NCBI GenBank assembly: GCA_031291475.1
Contig: JARLIY010000130.1
Span: 1-64,000 of the forward strand
Length of the DNA: 64,000 bases
Source of the DNA: Xanthobacteraceae bacterium
GTDB taxonomy: Bacteria > Pseudomonadota > Alphaproteobacteria > Rhizobiales > Xanthobacteraceae
Reading direction: 5' to 3'
The number at the start of each line of letters is the position of its first letter. Within the stretch, counting starts at the first letter, position 1. Of the stretch, positions 1 through 7,893 are shown piece by piece. The position numbers and the translations under genes were made by a program. The notes under the pieces were generated by a model. The model searched no databases. It had not been told where the DNA came from and saw nothing but the letters and a program-made list of their open reading frames with translations.

Positions 1-68
1 CTCTTGCGGCTCTTCGGCATCAGCGGCTCAAGAAGAGCCCATTCGTCATCGCTCAAATCAAATCGCAT
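1..68 (-). CDS. IS5-family transposase, N-terminal fragment (runs off window)
   Basis: Read leftwards from an ATG at 68, the frame gives MRFDLSDDEWALLEPLMPKS, the typical opening of IS5-family (IS427/IS1031-like) DDE transposases. A strong ribosome binding site, GGAGGTG, lies 5 bases upstream of the ATG. Only the first 22 codons are inside the window, so the catalytic DDE residues cannot be checked. It lies beside phage-derived debris, which fits an insertion into a decayed island. Family assignment is from the N-terminal motif alone. Confidence 0.75.
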   Translation of the reverse strand, partial: MRFDLSDDEWALLEPLMPKSRK

Positions 69-136
69 GACCCACCTCCGAGCACGGTGAATCACGATCA
101 TTGCAATTTTTCAAGAAGCTATGTGGGTACAGACCC
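69..136 (-). mobile_element. Terminal region of the IS5-type element
   Basis: Between the transposase start and position 136 the minus strand begins GGGTCTGTACCCACA, which looks like an IS5-group terminal inverted repeat. It is followed by about 50 bases of leader carrying the transposase ribosome binding site. The base next to the presumed end (137) starts TAA, a possible short target duplication. The other end is outside the window, so the terminus is a best guess. Confidence 0.45.
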
Positions 137-181
137 TAATCTTTTCGATTACGATTCGGGATTCGGGCGGGGGCTTGTTTT

Positions 182-451
182 ATGAAGTTCAGTACCTCAG
201 ACTTTACGCTCCTTCGCATACGCTGCCAGAAGTGCGGTCAGCATACGGAAAAGATCGTGACGGTTTTGGTCGGAAAGGATGCAATTTCTTGCGGAAATTG
301 CGGAGGCAGAATTAGCCTTTCAACCCCAACCAACAAGATTTTGATTGCCGAGACTGCCGCAAGCTGCGACCGCATCGGAGAGGCATTGATGAAGGTTTTG
401 GGTCTGGATGTGATCGAGCCCTTGAAGTCCTCAATCAACGCCGGCAACTAA
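182..451 (+). CDS. Small zinc-ribbon hypothetical protein
   Basis: An 89-residue ORF with two CxxC pairs, Cys15/Cys18 and Cys37/Cys40, separated by 18 residues: a rubredoxin-like or zinc-ribbon arrangement. The second half (residues 45-89) has no recognisable motif and is mildly hydrophobic and helical. No signal peptide is visible. It ends exactly where the terminase fragment becomes readable, and its last codons overlap that frame, so its C-terminus may be run-on through phage DNA. The family is not recognised. A phage-encoded or island-encoded small DNA- or RNA-binding protein is possible but unproven. Confidence 0.5.
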   Translation: MKFSTSDFTLLRIRCQKCGQHTEKIVTVLVGKDAISCGNCGGRISLSTPTNKILIAETAASCDRIGEALMKVLGLDVIEPLKSSINAGN

Positions 452-745
452 TCGAGCAGGGCGCCGAGAAGATGAAGGCGGAGTCCTCGATTGGATATGG
501 ATTGACGAGCGGTGTAGCGAGGAAATCTACAGCGGGTTGATTGCGCGCACGACCGCGACTGATGGCATCGTGTTTTTGTCCTACACGCCAATTGAAGGGT
601 GGCGGCGAGCTGACATACCGCTTCCTGAACGAGTACAGCGCCGACCGCATCGACATTCGCATCGACGCCCAGGACGCCAAGCACATCAGCGCTGAGCGAC
701 GCGCGCAGCTTGAGGAAAGCCACCTGCCGCATGAGCGCGAAGCCA
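451..745 (+). pseudogene. Phage terminase large subunit fragment, twice frameshifted
   Basis: Three successive frames join into one terminase-like segment. LIEQGAEKMKAES is read in frame from 451. LDWIWIDE, then SEEIYSGLIARTTATDGIVF and LSYTPIEG, are read one frame over from about 486 to 599. GGGELTYRFLNEYSADRIDI, then DAQDAKHISAERRAQ and HLPHEREA, are read after a second shift near 600. The WxDE box, the ATP-coupling-like YTPxEG segment and the HxSxERRAQ...HERxA block are familiar from large terminase subunits of tailed phages. Start and nuclease domain are both missing. It is non-functional debris of a prophage, probably broken further by the nearby IS. Confidence 0.65.
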
Positions 746-840
746 TGAGAAAATCGTTCGCCGGCCGGCGGGGCGCGTGGTGGTCTAGCCATAGATCGCT
801 GCCGTCGCTTTTTCACCGCCGAGAATCAGCGCACCCAACT

Positions 841-904
841 TCGGATCCAAACGCCATAGAACACCCTAGTATTCGGATCCAAACGCCATAGAACACCCTA
901 GTAT
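841..904. repeat. Two tandem copies of a 32-bp repeat
   Basis: A 32-base unit starting TCGGATCCAAACGCC and ending CACCCTAGTAT occurs twice back to back (841-872 and 873-904) with no mismatches. It sits between the terminase debris and the tRNA-Ser remnant. The period is exactly 32, so it is not a coding repeat. It could be an integration-related direct repeat or simple slippage. Confidence 0.85.
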
Positions 905-999
905 AGTGTGACACCAATCACCACGTCAGGGTGCGAGAATAGCCAAAAACAACGGCTAATTGATACGCGTTGGAACTCAGAGCAACAAACGCGAGCGAC

Positions 1000-1039
1000 T
1001 TTCAAGACCGGCGCCTTAAACCACTCGGCCACCCCTTCC
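1000..1039 (-). pseudogene. tRNA-Ser(UGA) 5' half, truncated after the anticodon loop
   Basis: On the minus strand from 1039 the sequence starts GGAAGGGGTGGCCGAGTGG, continues through a serine-type D arm and reaches the anticodon loop CTTGAAA with anticodon TGA. This is the 5' half of a bacterial tRNA-Ser. The next bases do not form a proper 3' anticodon stem, long variable arm, T arm (GGTTCGAATCC type) or matching acceptor strand. The gene is therefore cut at the anticodon loop, a common integrase crossover site, and the phage-like DNA begins on the truncated side. Confidence 0.75.
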
Positions 1040-1212
1040 ATTCACGATTTTGCCACGATTGTTGGTCGCGTGCACGCGGCGAACAAAACGCTAGGCCGTT
1101 ATAGACATCTTAACCCGCATGTGATTAAAGCACGCCCGAAGTGGACGCATCGTTGTCCGCGACAAACCCCCAAAAAAACTCCAGCAACGAATCGAGAAAG
1201 GCACTGTTGCCA

Positions 1213-1371
1213 ATGTCGACACTTGCAATGACGCTTGGTGAGTATCTTCAAGACAAACTCGCGCCAGTCTGGCCAGTTATCATACGGGTCACTTTCGGGG
1301 CTTTCATCGGCAGTCTCGTTCTCCTGCTCATTCTGACCTACGCCAATGTGCCGGTCGTGAGCGGCGTCTAG
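1213..1371 (+). CDS. Small single-pass membrane protein, hypothetical
   Basis: A 52-residue ORF starting MSTLAMTLGEYLQDK, followed by a hydrophobic segment of about 23 residues (IIRVTFGAFIGSLVLLLILTY), predicts one transmembrane helix with a short C-terminal tail. An in-frame upstream start at 1141 would add 24 residues without motif support, so the ATG at 1213 is preferred. A hairpin lies just after the stop. The family is not recognised. It could be a real small membrane protein or a chance hydrophobic frame. Confidence 0.4.
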   Translation: MSTLAMTLGEYLQDKLAPVWPVIIRVTFGAFIGSLVLLLILTYANVPVVSGV

Positions 1372-1377
1372 GACAAT

Positions 1378-1420
1378 GTTGCGTGCCCGCGAGGCATAGC
1401 GGCCAAGCGGGCATCGCAAC
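1378..1420. terminator. Stem-loop after the small membrane ORF
   Basis: GTTGCGTGCCCGC (1378-1390) pairs with GCGGGCATCGCAAC (1407-1420) with a single bulged base, giving a 13-bp stem and a 16-base loop. No T-run follows, so it is a candidate terminator or processing hairpin rather than a canonical intrinsic terminator. Confidence 0.4.
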
Positions 1421-1510
1421 CCTCCATTCACTATCCAAAATCTCCCGCGCATTTTTGCCACAATCTGACCACGCTCGGGCTTGATACCTTGGCGGCGGGG
1501 ATCGGGGACG

Positions 1511-2314
1511 ATGCGGGGCAGGCTTAGTGCTTCAGTCAAACGGGTTGTGCCGGTCGGCGCCTGCGCCGTGCTTTGCGTCGCGCTCGCCAATTGCTCGGGC
1601 AGCGTCGACCCGCGCTATGGCGTCGCCGCCAGCCCGCGGGTCGTCACCGGCGGCGATCCGGTGCCCAAGGGCGGCGGCGTATACCGGGTCGGTGCGCCTT
1701 ATACGGTCGCCGGCCAGACGTATTATCCGGAAGACAACCCGCATTATCAGGCCACTGGGCTTGCATCGTGGTACGGCGACGACTTCCACGGCCGCCAGAC
1801 GGCCAACGGCGAAGTCTTCGATCTCAACGGCATCTCGGCGGCGCATCCGACAATGCCTTTGCCGAGCTACGCGCGCGTCACCAACCTGTCCAACGGCCGT
1901 TCGATCATCGTGCGCGTCAACGACCGCGGCCCTTATCACGGCAACCGCATCATCGACGTTTCCACCAAGGCGGCGCACCTCCTGGGCTTCCATGCCTCGG
2001 GCACCGCGTGGGTGCGGGTCGAATATGTCGGACGCGCGCCGCTCGAAGGCTCCGACGACCGTATCCTTGCGGCAACACTGCGGCAGGACGAGCCGGCGCC
2101 GCTGCCCGGCACCGTCAGACTCGCGGCGACCCCGCTCGCTCCCGCCGGGGCCGCTTCGACCGCCTCGATCGCACGCAATCCCCATTTCGCCAGCGCCTCG
2201 GCCGACGATTCCTTGCCGGCGCTTCCGGCCGTGGCGCGGTCGATGTCGTATGCGGCTTCGCCCGCCGCGCACGACGCCACCGACCAGCTCCTCAACGGCC
2301 GCGGACTTTATTGA
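1511..2314 (+). CDS. rlpA: RlpA-family septal ring lytic transglycosylase (lipoprotein)
   Basis: A 267-residue protein with a type II signal peptide: hydrophobic VVPVGACAVLCVALANC with lipobox LANC at residues 25-28, so Cys28 is the likely lipidated residue. A double-psi beta-barrel starts near residue 82 (GLASWYGDDFHG) and carries the RlpA hallmarks GRQTANGE, AAHPTMPLPSY with the conserved His, and VNDRGPY with the catalytic-type Asp. RlpA proteins cleave denuded glycan strands at the septum. The C-terminal 90 residues are Ala/Pro-rich, and I see no SPOR domain, unlike the Pseudomonas protein. The ATG at 1511 is chosen because it places the signal peptide at the N-terminus; a TTG at 1481 is in frame. 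A DD-carboxypeptidase gene follows. Confidence 0.88.
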   Translation: MRGRLSASVKRVVPVGACAVLCVALANCSGSVDPRYGVAASPRVVTGGDPVPKGGGVYRVGAPYTVAGQTYYPEDNPHYQATGLASWYGDDFHGRQTANGEVFDLNGISAAHPTMPLPSYARVTNLSNGRSIIVRVNDRGPYHGNRIIDVSTKAAHLLGFHASGTAWVRVEYVGRAPLEGSDDRILAATLRQDEPAPLPGTVRLAATPLAPAGAASTASIARNPHFASASADDSLPALPAVARSMSYAASPAAHDATDQLLNGRGLY

Positions 2315-2350
2315 TTTAACTCTTCCTTTGTCGCGTCTGTGCCTTGCCGC

Positions 2351-2374
2351 CTTGCGCACGCCCTATTGCGCAAG
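2351..2374. terminator. Perfect 8-bp hairpin between rlpA and the DD-carboxypeptidase gene
   Basis: CTTGCGCA (2351-2358) and TGCGCAAG (2367-2374) form a perfect 8-bp stem around an 8-base loop, followed by AAAACTT. It may attenuate or terminate rlpA transcription, or fold in the leader of the next gene. There is no strong T-run. Confidence 0.4.
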
Positions 2375-2422
2375 AAAACTTGCCGTGAGTATTGATCTTG
2401 CAGACCCGCAAGGGAGGCGGTC

Positions 2423-3652
2423 GTGCGCACCGGGCAACGTCTCGTTTTCTGGCCGGCTCGTCTTGCAGCATGTCTTGCGGCGGCCGCGCTGTTGCTCGTG
2501 ACCGTCGTCGCCGGCGACGCCGCGTCCAACATGGCGACGAAGAAGGACGAGGGCTACCAGACCAGCGTGCCCAATGCCGTCCTGCTCGATCCCGACAGCG
2601 ACAGCCTCCTGTTCGACAAAGGCGGCGACGATCTGATCGCGCCCGCGAGTCTTGCCAAGCTGATGACGCTCGAATTCGTCTTCAACGAAATCAAGCAGGG
2701 CCACATCAAGCTCGACGACGAATTCACCATCAGCGAGAACGCCTGGCGCAAGGGCGGGGCGCCGTCGCACGGCTCCACCATGTTCGCCGCCATCCATAGC
2801 CGCATCAAGCTCAACGACCTCCTCCACGGCATCATCGTCGATTCCGCCAACGATGCCTGCATCGCGGTCGCCGAGGGGCTGGCCGGCAACGAGGCCGAAT
2901 TCGGCGCCATGCTGACCAAGCGCGCGCGGGAGATCGGGCTGGAAAAATCGACCTTCACCAATGCGACCGGCTATTCGGATCCGAATTTGCGCGTCACCGC
3001 GCGGGAAATGGCGCAGCTTGCCCGCCACATCATGCAGACCTATCCCGACTTCTATGCGTATTTCGCCGAGCGCGAATTAGCCTGGAACAACATCCGCCAG
3101 CAGAACCGCAATCCCTTGCTCGGCATGGGCATCGGCGCCGACGGACTCAAGACCGGCGAGACCTCCGACGCGGGCTTCAATTTGGTCGGCTCGGCGGTGC
3201 AGGACAATTTGCGCTTGATCGTCGTGGTGACCGGCGCCAAATCGGAGAAAGAGCGCGCCGACGAGGCGCGCAAAATGCTCGACTGGGGCTTTCACGGCTT
3301 CGAGGCCCGCGTTCTGTTCGCCGAAGGACAGACCATCGGCCAGGCCAAGGTGTTCGGCGGCGATACCAGCTACGTCCCGCTGGTCGGGCCGGGCACCATC
3401 CGGGTGATGACGCCGCGTAGCGGCGGCGAGCATTTGCTGGCGCGCATCGTCTATACTGGCCCGGTGCCGGCGCCGGTTGTGAAGGGTCAGAGCATCGGCA
3501 AGCTCAGGGTGTGGCGCGGCGAGAATCTCGCGCTCGAAGTGCCGCTCAAGGCCGCCGAGGATGTGGGTCCCGGCAGCATGTCGCAACGGGCCATGGATGC
3601 GGCGACCGAACTGATGATCGGTCTGTTTCGCGCCGGCGTGAAGCGGTTATGA
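2423..3652 (+). CDS. D-alanyl-D-alanine carboxypeptidase (PBP5/6, DacF/DacC type)
   Basis: A 409-residue periplasmic low-molecular-weight penicillin-binding protein that trims the terminal D-Ala of peptidoglycan pentapeptides. An N-terminal hydrophobic signal (residues 10-33) is followed by the three serine-peptidase boxes: SLAK at 76-79 (nucleophile Ser76, base Lys79), SAN at 141-143 and KTG at 243-245. A C-terminal PBP5-like beta domain follows, ending in an amphipathic segment that could anchor it to the membrane. The GTG start at 2423 has a good GGGAGG ribosome binding site upstream. With rlpA it makes a small cell-wall remodelling pair. Which of the dac paralogues it is cannot be decided from sequence alone. 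Confidence 0.92.
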   Translation: MRTGQRLVFWPARLAACLAAAALLLVTVVAGDAASNMATKKDEGYQTSVPNAVLLDPDSDSLLFDKGGDDLIAPASLAKLMTLEFVFNEIKQGHIKLDDEFTISENAWRKGGAPSHGSTMFAAIHSRIKLNDLLHGIIVDSANDACIAVAEGLAGNEAEFGAMLTKRAREIGLEKSTFTNATGYSDPNLRVTAREMAQLARHIMQTYPDFYAYFAERELAWNNIRQQNRNPLLGMGIGADGLKTGETSDAGFNLVGSAVQDNLRLIVVVTGAKSEKERADEARKMLDWGFHGFEARVLFAEGQTIGQAKVFGGDTSYVPLVGPGTIRVMTPRSGGEHLLARIVYTGPVPAPVVKGQSIGKLRVWRGENLALEVPLKAAEDVGPGSMSQRAMDAATELMIGLFRAGVKRL

Positions 3653-3787
3653 TGGCGTGCCGGTTGCCTGCGTCGGTCGCGGACCGCGCTTATATAAGCC
3701 GCGCCATCGCTCCTTCGTATCGTATCCGAAGATCGAACCGTAACGCTTTGGAGTAAAGAGGTTTATTGGAACGGCCCGGGACCTGAA

Positions 3788-4456
3788 ATGCGCGGCAGAT
3801 TCATCACTTTCGAAGGCGGCGAGGGCACCGGCAAGTCGACTCAAGCCGTGGCTTTGGCGCAGCGCCTGGAGTCGCTTGGCCTTGGCGTGACACTCACCCG
3901 CGAGCCCGGCGGCTCGCCCGGCGCCGAGATCATCCGCCATGTCCTCCTGTCCGGAGCGGCCAAACCGTTCGGCCCCGATGTGGAGGCGATGCTGTTCGCC
4001 GCCGCCCGCGACGACCACATCCGCTGCACCATCCTGCCGGCGCTCGAGGCGGGCAAATGGGTCATCTGCGATCGCTTCGCCGATTCCACGCGGGTCTATC
4101 AGGGCGTTCTCGGCGACGTCGATCAGCGCTTCATCAAGGCGCTCGAACGCGTTTCCGTCGGCGACCTGGTTCCGGATCTGACGCTCGTTCTCGACGTGCC
4201 TGTCGCCATCGGGCTCAAGCGCGCGGCTGGACGCCGCCGCGGCAAAAATCCGGACCGCTTCGAAGCGGAAGAATTCGAATTTCACCACAAGCTGCGCAAG
4301 GCCTATCTCGCGCTTGCCAAGACCGAGCCAAAACGCTTCGCGGTGATCGATGCCAGCGTGCCGAAGAAGACGGTCGCCAAGCACATCTGGGACGCCGTCA
4401 ATGCGCGGCTCGAACCGACCAAGGCGCCCGCGAGACTGGAAGACGTGGCCTCATGA
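3788..4456 (+). CDS. tmk: Thymidylate kinase
   Basis: A 222-residue cytosolic dTMP kinase (dTMP + ATP to dTDP). The P-loop FEGGEGTGKST spans residues 8-18, the DR(F)xxST motif that binds dTMP follows (CDRFADSTRVYQG, near 95), and a basic LID region RAAGRRRGKNPDRF lies near 145-160. Length matches the family. Its stop overlaps the holB ATG by four bases (ATGA), so the two are translationally coupled. This tmk-holB-metG-tatD-MBL order is common in Hyphomicrobiales. The leader has a TATATA element near 3691 but no confident promoter. Confidence 0.96.
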   Translation: MRGRFITFEGGEGTGKSTQAVALAQRLESLGLGVTLTREPGGSPGAEIIRHVLLSGAAKPFGPDVEAMLFAAARDDHIRCTILPALEAGKWVICDRFADSTRVYQGVLGDVDQRFIKALERVSVGDLVPDLTLVLDVPVAIGLKRAAGRRRGKNPDRFEAEEFEFHHKLRKAYLALAKTEPKRFAVIDASVPKKTVAKHIWDAVNARLEPTKAPARLEDVAS

Positions 4457-5487
4457 GCGAAGCCGAGCCTGAATTCGAAGAAGCGCCGCCGCCGCGCTTG
4501 ACGCAAACCTTATTCGGCCACGCCGCCGCCGAGGTAGCGCTTCTTGCCGCCTATCGCAGCGGCCGCATTCCGCACGCCTTCCTGCTCCTCGGGCAGAAAG
4601 GCATCGGCAAGGCGACGCTCGCTTACCGCATGGCGCGCTTCGTGCTCGCTCATCCCGATCCGGCGGCGCCCGAAGTGCTGGCGGCGAAATCGCTCGCGGT
4701 CGATCCGCAGCATCCGGTGGCGCGCCGGATGGCGGCGCAAGCGCAAGCCGATCTCCTCGTCCTCGAGCGCACGCCGAATGAAAAAGGCGTATTGCGCCAG
4801 CAGGTCGCCGTCGAGGACGTGCGCCGCACGGTGGCGTTTTTCGGCGCGACCGCGGGCGAGGGCGGTTGGCGCATCGCCATTGTCGATGCGGTCGACGAAC
4901 TCAACCGCTTCGGCGCCAATGCGCTCCTCAAGATTCTCGAAGAGCCGCCGCAACGGGTGATCCTGCTGCTCGTCTGCCATTCGGCGGCGCGCGTATTGCC
5001 GACCTTGCGCTCGCGCTGCCGCACGCTGACGCTGCGGCCTTTGGCGCAAGCCGACGTCGCCGCGGCGCTGGCGGCCGCCATGGGGCGCCCGACCGGCGAT
5101 CCGGAGGTCGCCGCCGCTGCGGCCGCCGCCGACGGCAGCGTGTCCCGCGCTTTGGCGTTCCTCGACGAGGATGCCCTGGACTTGCGCCAGCGCGCGCTTG
5201 CCGCGCTCGAACGCCTGCCGGCGCTCGACGGCAACGCGCTGCACGCGATCGGTGATGCGCTCGCCGGAACCGATCCGCAGCCGCTCGCCGCGTTCCTCGA
5301 TACGGTCAATGCATGGCTGGCGCGGCGGCTCGACCGCAACGACGCCGAGATCGGCCGGCTCGCCCGTCTCGCCGAGGCCTTCGAGCGCATCAACCAGGCC
5401 GCCAGCGACGCCGCCGAATACAATCTGGAACGAAAACCGCTGGTTTTCGGCGTCTTCGGCTTGCTTGCCGAGGCCACGCGCGGTTGA
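4453..5487 (+). CDS. holB: DNA polymerase III delta-prime subunit
   Basis: A 344-residue clamp-loader subunit of the replicative polymerase. The AAA+ core starts with a Walker-like loop LLGQKGIGKATLAYRM (about residues 45-60), followed by a LLKILEEPP segment and the arginine-finger SRC motif (LRSRCRTL). The C-terminal helical collar domain is present. I see no obvious four-Cys zinc module. The start is set at the ATG overlapping the tmk stop, since the same frame continues upstream without conservation. Its low-complexity Ala-rich stretch near residue 215 is in-family. Confidence 0.93.
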   Translation: MSEAEPEFEEAPPPRLTQTLFGHAAAEVALLAAYRSGRIPHAFLLLGQKGIGKATLAYRMARFVLAHPDPAAPEVLAAKSLAVDPQHPVARRMAAQAQADLLVLERTPNEKGVLRQQVAVEDVRRTVAFFGATAGEGGWRIAIVDAVDELNRFGANALLKILEEPPQRVILLLVCHSAARVLPTLRSRCRTLTLRPLAQADVAAALAAAMGRPTGDPEVAAAAAAADGSVSRALAFLDEDALDLRQRALAALERLPALDGNALHAIGDALAGTDPQPLAAFLDTVNAWLARRLDRNDAEIGRLARLAEAFERINQAASDAAEYNLERKPLVFGVFGLLAEATRG

Positions 5488-5501
5488 TACCTAATGTCGA
5501 G

Positions 5502-5527
5502 TCATGGCCGGGCCTTGCCCGGCCATT
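5502..5527. terminator. Perfect 10-bp hairpin between holB and metG
   Basis: ATGGCCGGGC (5504-5513), loop CTT, then GCCCGGCCAT (5517-5526) makes a perfect 10-bp stem, followed by TGGTTATTTTG. It resembles an intrinsic terminator with a weak T-run. Related GTCATGxCCGG palindromes are seen near 31367 and 60146, so it may be a dispersed repeat used as a terminator or mRNA hairpin. Confidence 0.5.
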
Positions 5528-5551
5528 GGTTATTTTGCGCGGACGATACGA

Positions 5552-7061
5552 ATGGCCGGCGAGCCCTATTACATCACCACGGCGATCTCCTACCCGAATG
5601 GGCCGCCGCATATCGGCCACGCCTATGAGGCGATCGCCACCGACGCCATCGCCCGCTTCATGCGGCTCGATGGCTACGACGTTTATTTCCTCACCGGCAC
5701 CGACGAGCACGGCCAGAAGATCCAGCAGACCGCGGTGCGCGAAGGGCTGACGCCGCGGCAATTGCTCGAACGACGATTTCATCCACACCACCGAGCCGCG
5801 CCACCACCGCGCGTCGGAAGAAATCTGGCGGCGCATGGAGGCGAATGGCGACATCTATCTCGGCAAATATGCCGGCTGGTATTCGGTGCGCGACGAGGCC
5901 TATTACACCGAGGATGAAACGGCGCTCAACGAGCAGAAAGAGCGCGTCGCGGCCAAGACCGGCACGCCGGTCGAATGGGTCGAGGAGGAGAGCTATTTCT
6001 TCCGCCTGTCCGCCTACGCGGACAAGCTGCTCAAGCTCTTTGAGCGGCCGAATTACGTGCTGCCGCGCGAGCGGTTCAACGAGGTGATGAGCTTCGTCAA
6101 GGGCGGCCTGCAGGATTTGTCCGTCTCGCGCACCACCTTCGACTGGGGCGTGCGCGTCCCCGGCAATCCCAAGCATGTCATGTATGTGTGGGTGGACGCG
6201 CTCACCAACTACATCACCGCCGTCGGTTACCCCGACACCGGGAGCGAGACATTCAAGAAATACTGGCCGGCGAACCTGCATGTGATCGGCAAGGATATCG
6301 TGCGCTTCCACGCCGTGTACTGGCCGGCCTTCCTGATGTCGGCGGGGATCGAAGTGCCGCGGCGGATTTTTTCCCACGGCTTCCTGTTCAACCGCGGGGA
6401 GAAAATGTCGAAGTCGGTCGGCAACGTGATCGACCCGTTCGCGCTCGCCGACGCCTATGGCGTCGATCCGTTGCGCTACTTCTTCCTGCGCGAAGTGCCG
6501 TTCGGCCAGGACGGCAATTACAGCCACGAAGCCATCGTCAACCGCATCAACGCCGATCTCGCCAACGATCTCGGCAATCTGGCGCAGCGCTCGCTGACTA
6601 TGGTGACGCGCAATTTCGACGGCGTGCTGCCGAGGCCGGCGACGCTGAGCGCGAATGATCAGGCGATCCTTGCCGCCGCCGACGCCATAATCGGCAAGGC
6701 GCGCGAGGCCATGGCGACGCAACAACTGCATCAGGTGCTCAATGGCGTGTGGGCCGTGGTCGCCGACGCCAACCGCTACTTCGCCGGCGAGGCGCCGTGG
6801 GCATTGGCCAAGACCGATCCGGCGCGGCAAGGCACGGTGCTTTACGTGACGGTGGAAGTCTTGCGCCAGATCGCGATCTTGGCGCTGCCCTTCATGCCCG
6901 CATCGGCGGACAAATTGCTCGATTTGCTGGCGGTGCCGGCCGGCGAGCGGAATTTCGCTTTCCTCGATGGCAAGCACCGCATTGCCGCCGGCGTAAAGCT
7001 TCCAGCGCCCGCGCCGGTGTTTCCGCGCTATGTGGAGCCGGAGGCGCGCGCGGCGCAATAA
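5552..7061 (+). pseudogene. metG: Methionyl-tRNA synthetase, interrupted by a frameshift and small deletion
   Basis: Class I methionyl-tRNA synthetase. The first segment, from ATG 5552, carries the HIGH signature ([10 protein letters not shown]) and TGTDEHGQK, but the frame is lost after RQLLE near 5768. From AACGACGAT (5769) the next frame continues with [20 protein letters not shown] and runs to 7061 with KMSKS ([10 protein letters not shown]) and the anticodon-binding domain. About 17 residues usually found between these points are missing, so bases were lost and the frame shifted. The remaining open frame from 5835 lacks HIGH and could not make an active enzyme. MetRS is normally essential, so this is either an assembly or sequencing error or true decay compensated by a second copy. 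Confidence 0.85.
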
Positions 7062-7062
7062 G

Positions 7063-7893
7063 ATGCTGATCGACAGCCACTGCCATCTCGATTTTCCCGA
7101 CTTCACCGCTGAGCTCGACGCGGTCGTCGCCCGCGCCCGCGATGCGGGCATCGCCCGCATGGTCACGATCTCGACGCGGGTTGCGCGCCAGCCTGAACTC
7201 GTTGCCATCGCCGAGCGCTTCCCCGACATCTATGCCTCTGTCGGCACGCATCCGCATTACGCCCATGAGGAAGCGGGCGTCACGGCGACCGATCTGGTCG
7301 CCCGCACGCGGCATCCCAAGGTGGTGGCGATCGGCGAAGCCGGGCTCGATTACCACTACGACCGCTCGCCGCGGCCGGCGCAGGAGCGCGGATTCCGCAC
7401 GCACATTGCCGCGGCACGCGAGACCGCGCTGCCGCTCGTCATCCATTCGCGCGAAGCCGACGCCGATACCGCGCGCATTCTGGAAGAGGAAACGGGGCAG
7501 GGCGCCTTCCCGGCGGTGCTACACTGCTTCACCGGCGGGCCCGATCTCGCCAGGCGGGCGATCGCGCTCGGCCTTTTTATCTCCTTCACCGGCATCCTGA
7601 CATTCAAGAACTCAACGGCTCTGCGCGCCATCGCCGCCGAACTGCCGGCGGATCGCATCCTGGTCGAGACCGATGCGCCCTATCTCGCGCCGGGCGCATT
7701 TCGCGGCAAACGGAACGAGCCCGCCTATGTGGTCGAGACGGCAAAAGTGCTGGCGCAGACGCGCGGCGTATCGTTCGACGAGATCGCGCGCACCACTTCG
7801 GAGAATTTCTTTCGCCTGTTCGGCAAGGTGCCCCGCCCCGCCGGTCTGGACGCGTTTGCCCGGCCGCCGTTCCTCAAGACTCCGGCCGCATGA
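7063..7893 (+). CDS. tatD: TatD-family metal-dependent deoxyribonuclease
   Basis: A 276-residue TIM-barrel hydrolase. Metal ligands are visible in order: DSHCHLDF at the N-terminus (His6, His8), GEAGLDYHYD (Glu and Asp), HSREAD, HCFTG and the terminal ETDAPYLAP Asp. TatD/YcfH proteins act as 3'-5' exonucleases on DNA and are often next to metG and holB. It begins one base after the metG stop and overlaps the next gene by four bases (ATGA), so it is translated within the same operon. YcfH and TatD cannot be separated by eye. Confidence 0.93.
   Translation: MLIDSHCHLDFPDFTAELDAVVARARDAGIARMVTISTRVARQPELVAIAERFPDIYASVGTHPHYAHEEAGVTATDLVARTRHPKVVAIGEAGLDYHYDRSPRPAQERGFRTHIAAARETALPLVIHSREADADTARILEEETGQGAFPAVLHCFTGGPDLARRAIALGLFISFTGILTFKNSTALRAIAAELPADRILVETDAPYLAPGAFRGKRNEPAYVVETAKVLAQTRGVSFDEIARTTSENFFRLFGKVPRPAGLDAFARPPFLKTPAA

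Larger units (their letters stand above)
746..1212. other. Gene-poor junction between island remnant and core chromosome
   Basis: These 467 bases carry no convincing gene. They hold the 32-bp tandem repeat (841-904) and the tRNA-Ser 5' half (1000-1039). The short open frames here have no family features. It is best read as the scar between mobile-element DNA on the left and stable chromosome on the right. Confidence 0.6.

Noticed and set aside
841-904. Tandem 32-bp repeat as a minimal CRISPR array
   Set aside because: The two units are directly adjacent with no spacer, and no cas gene is in the window.
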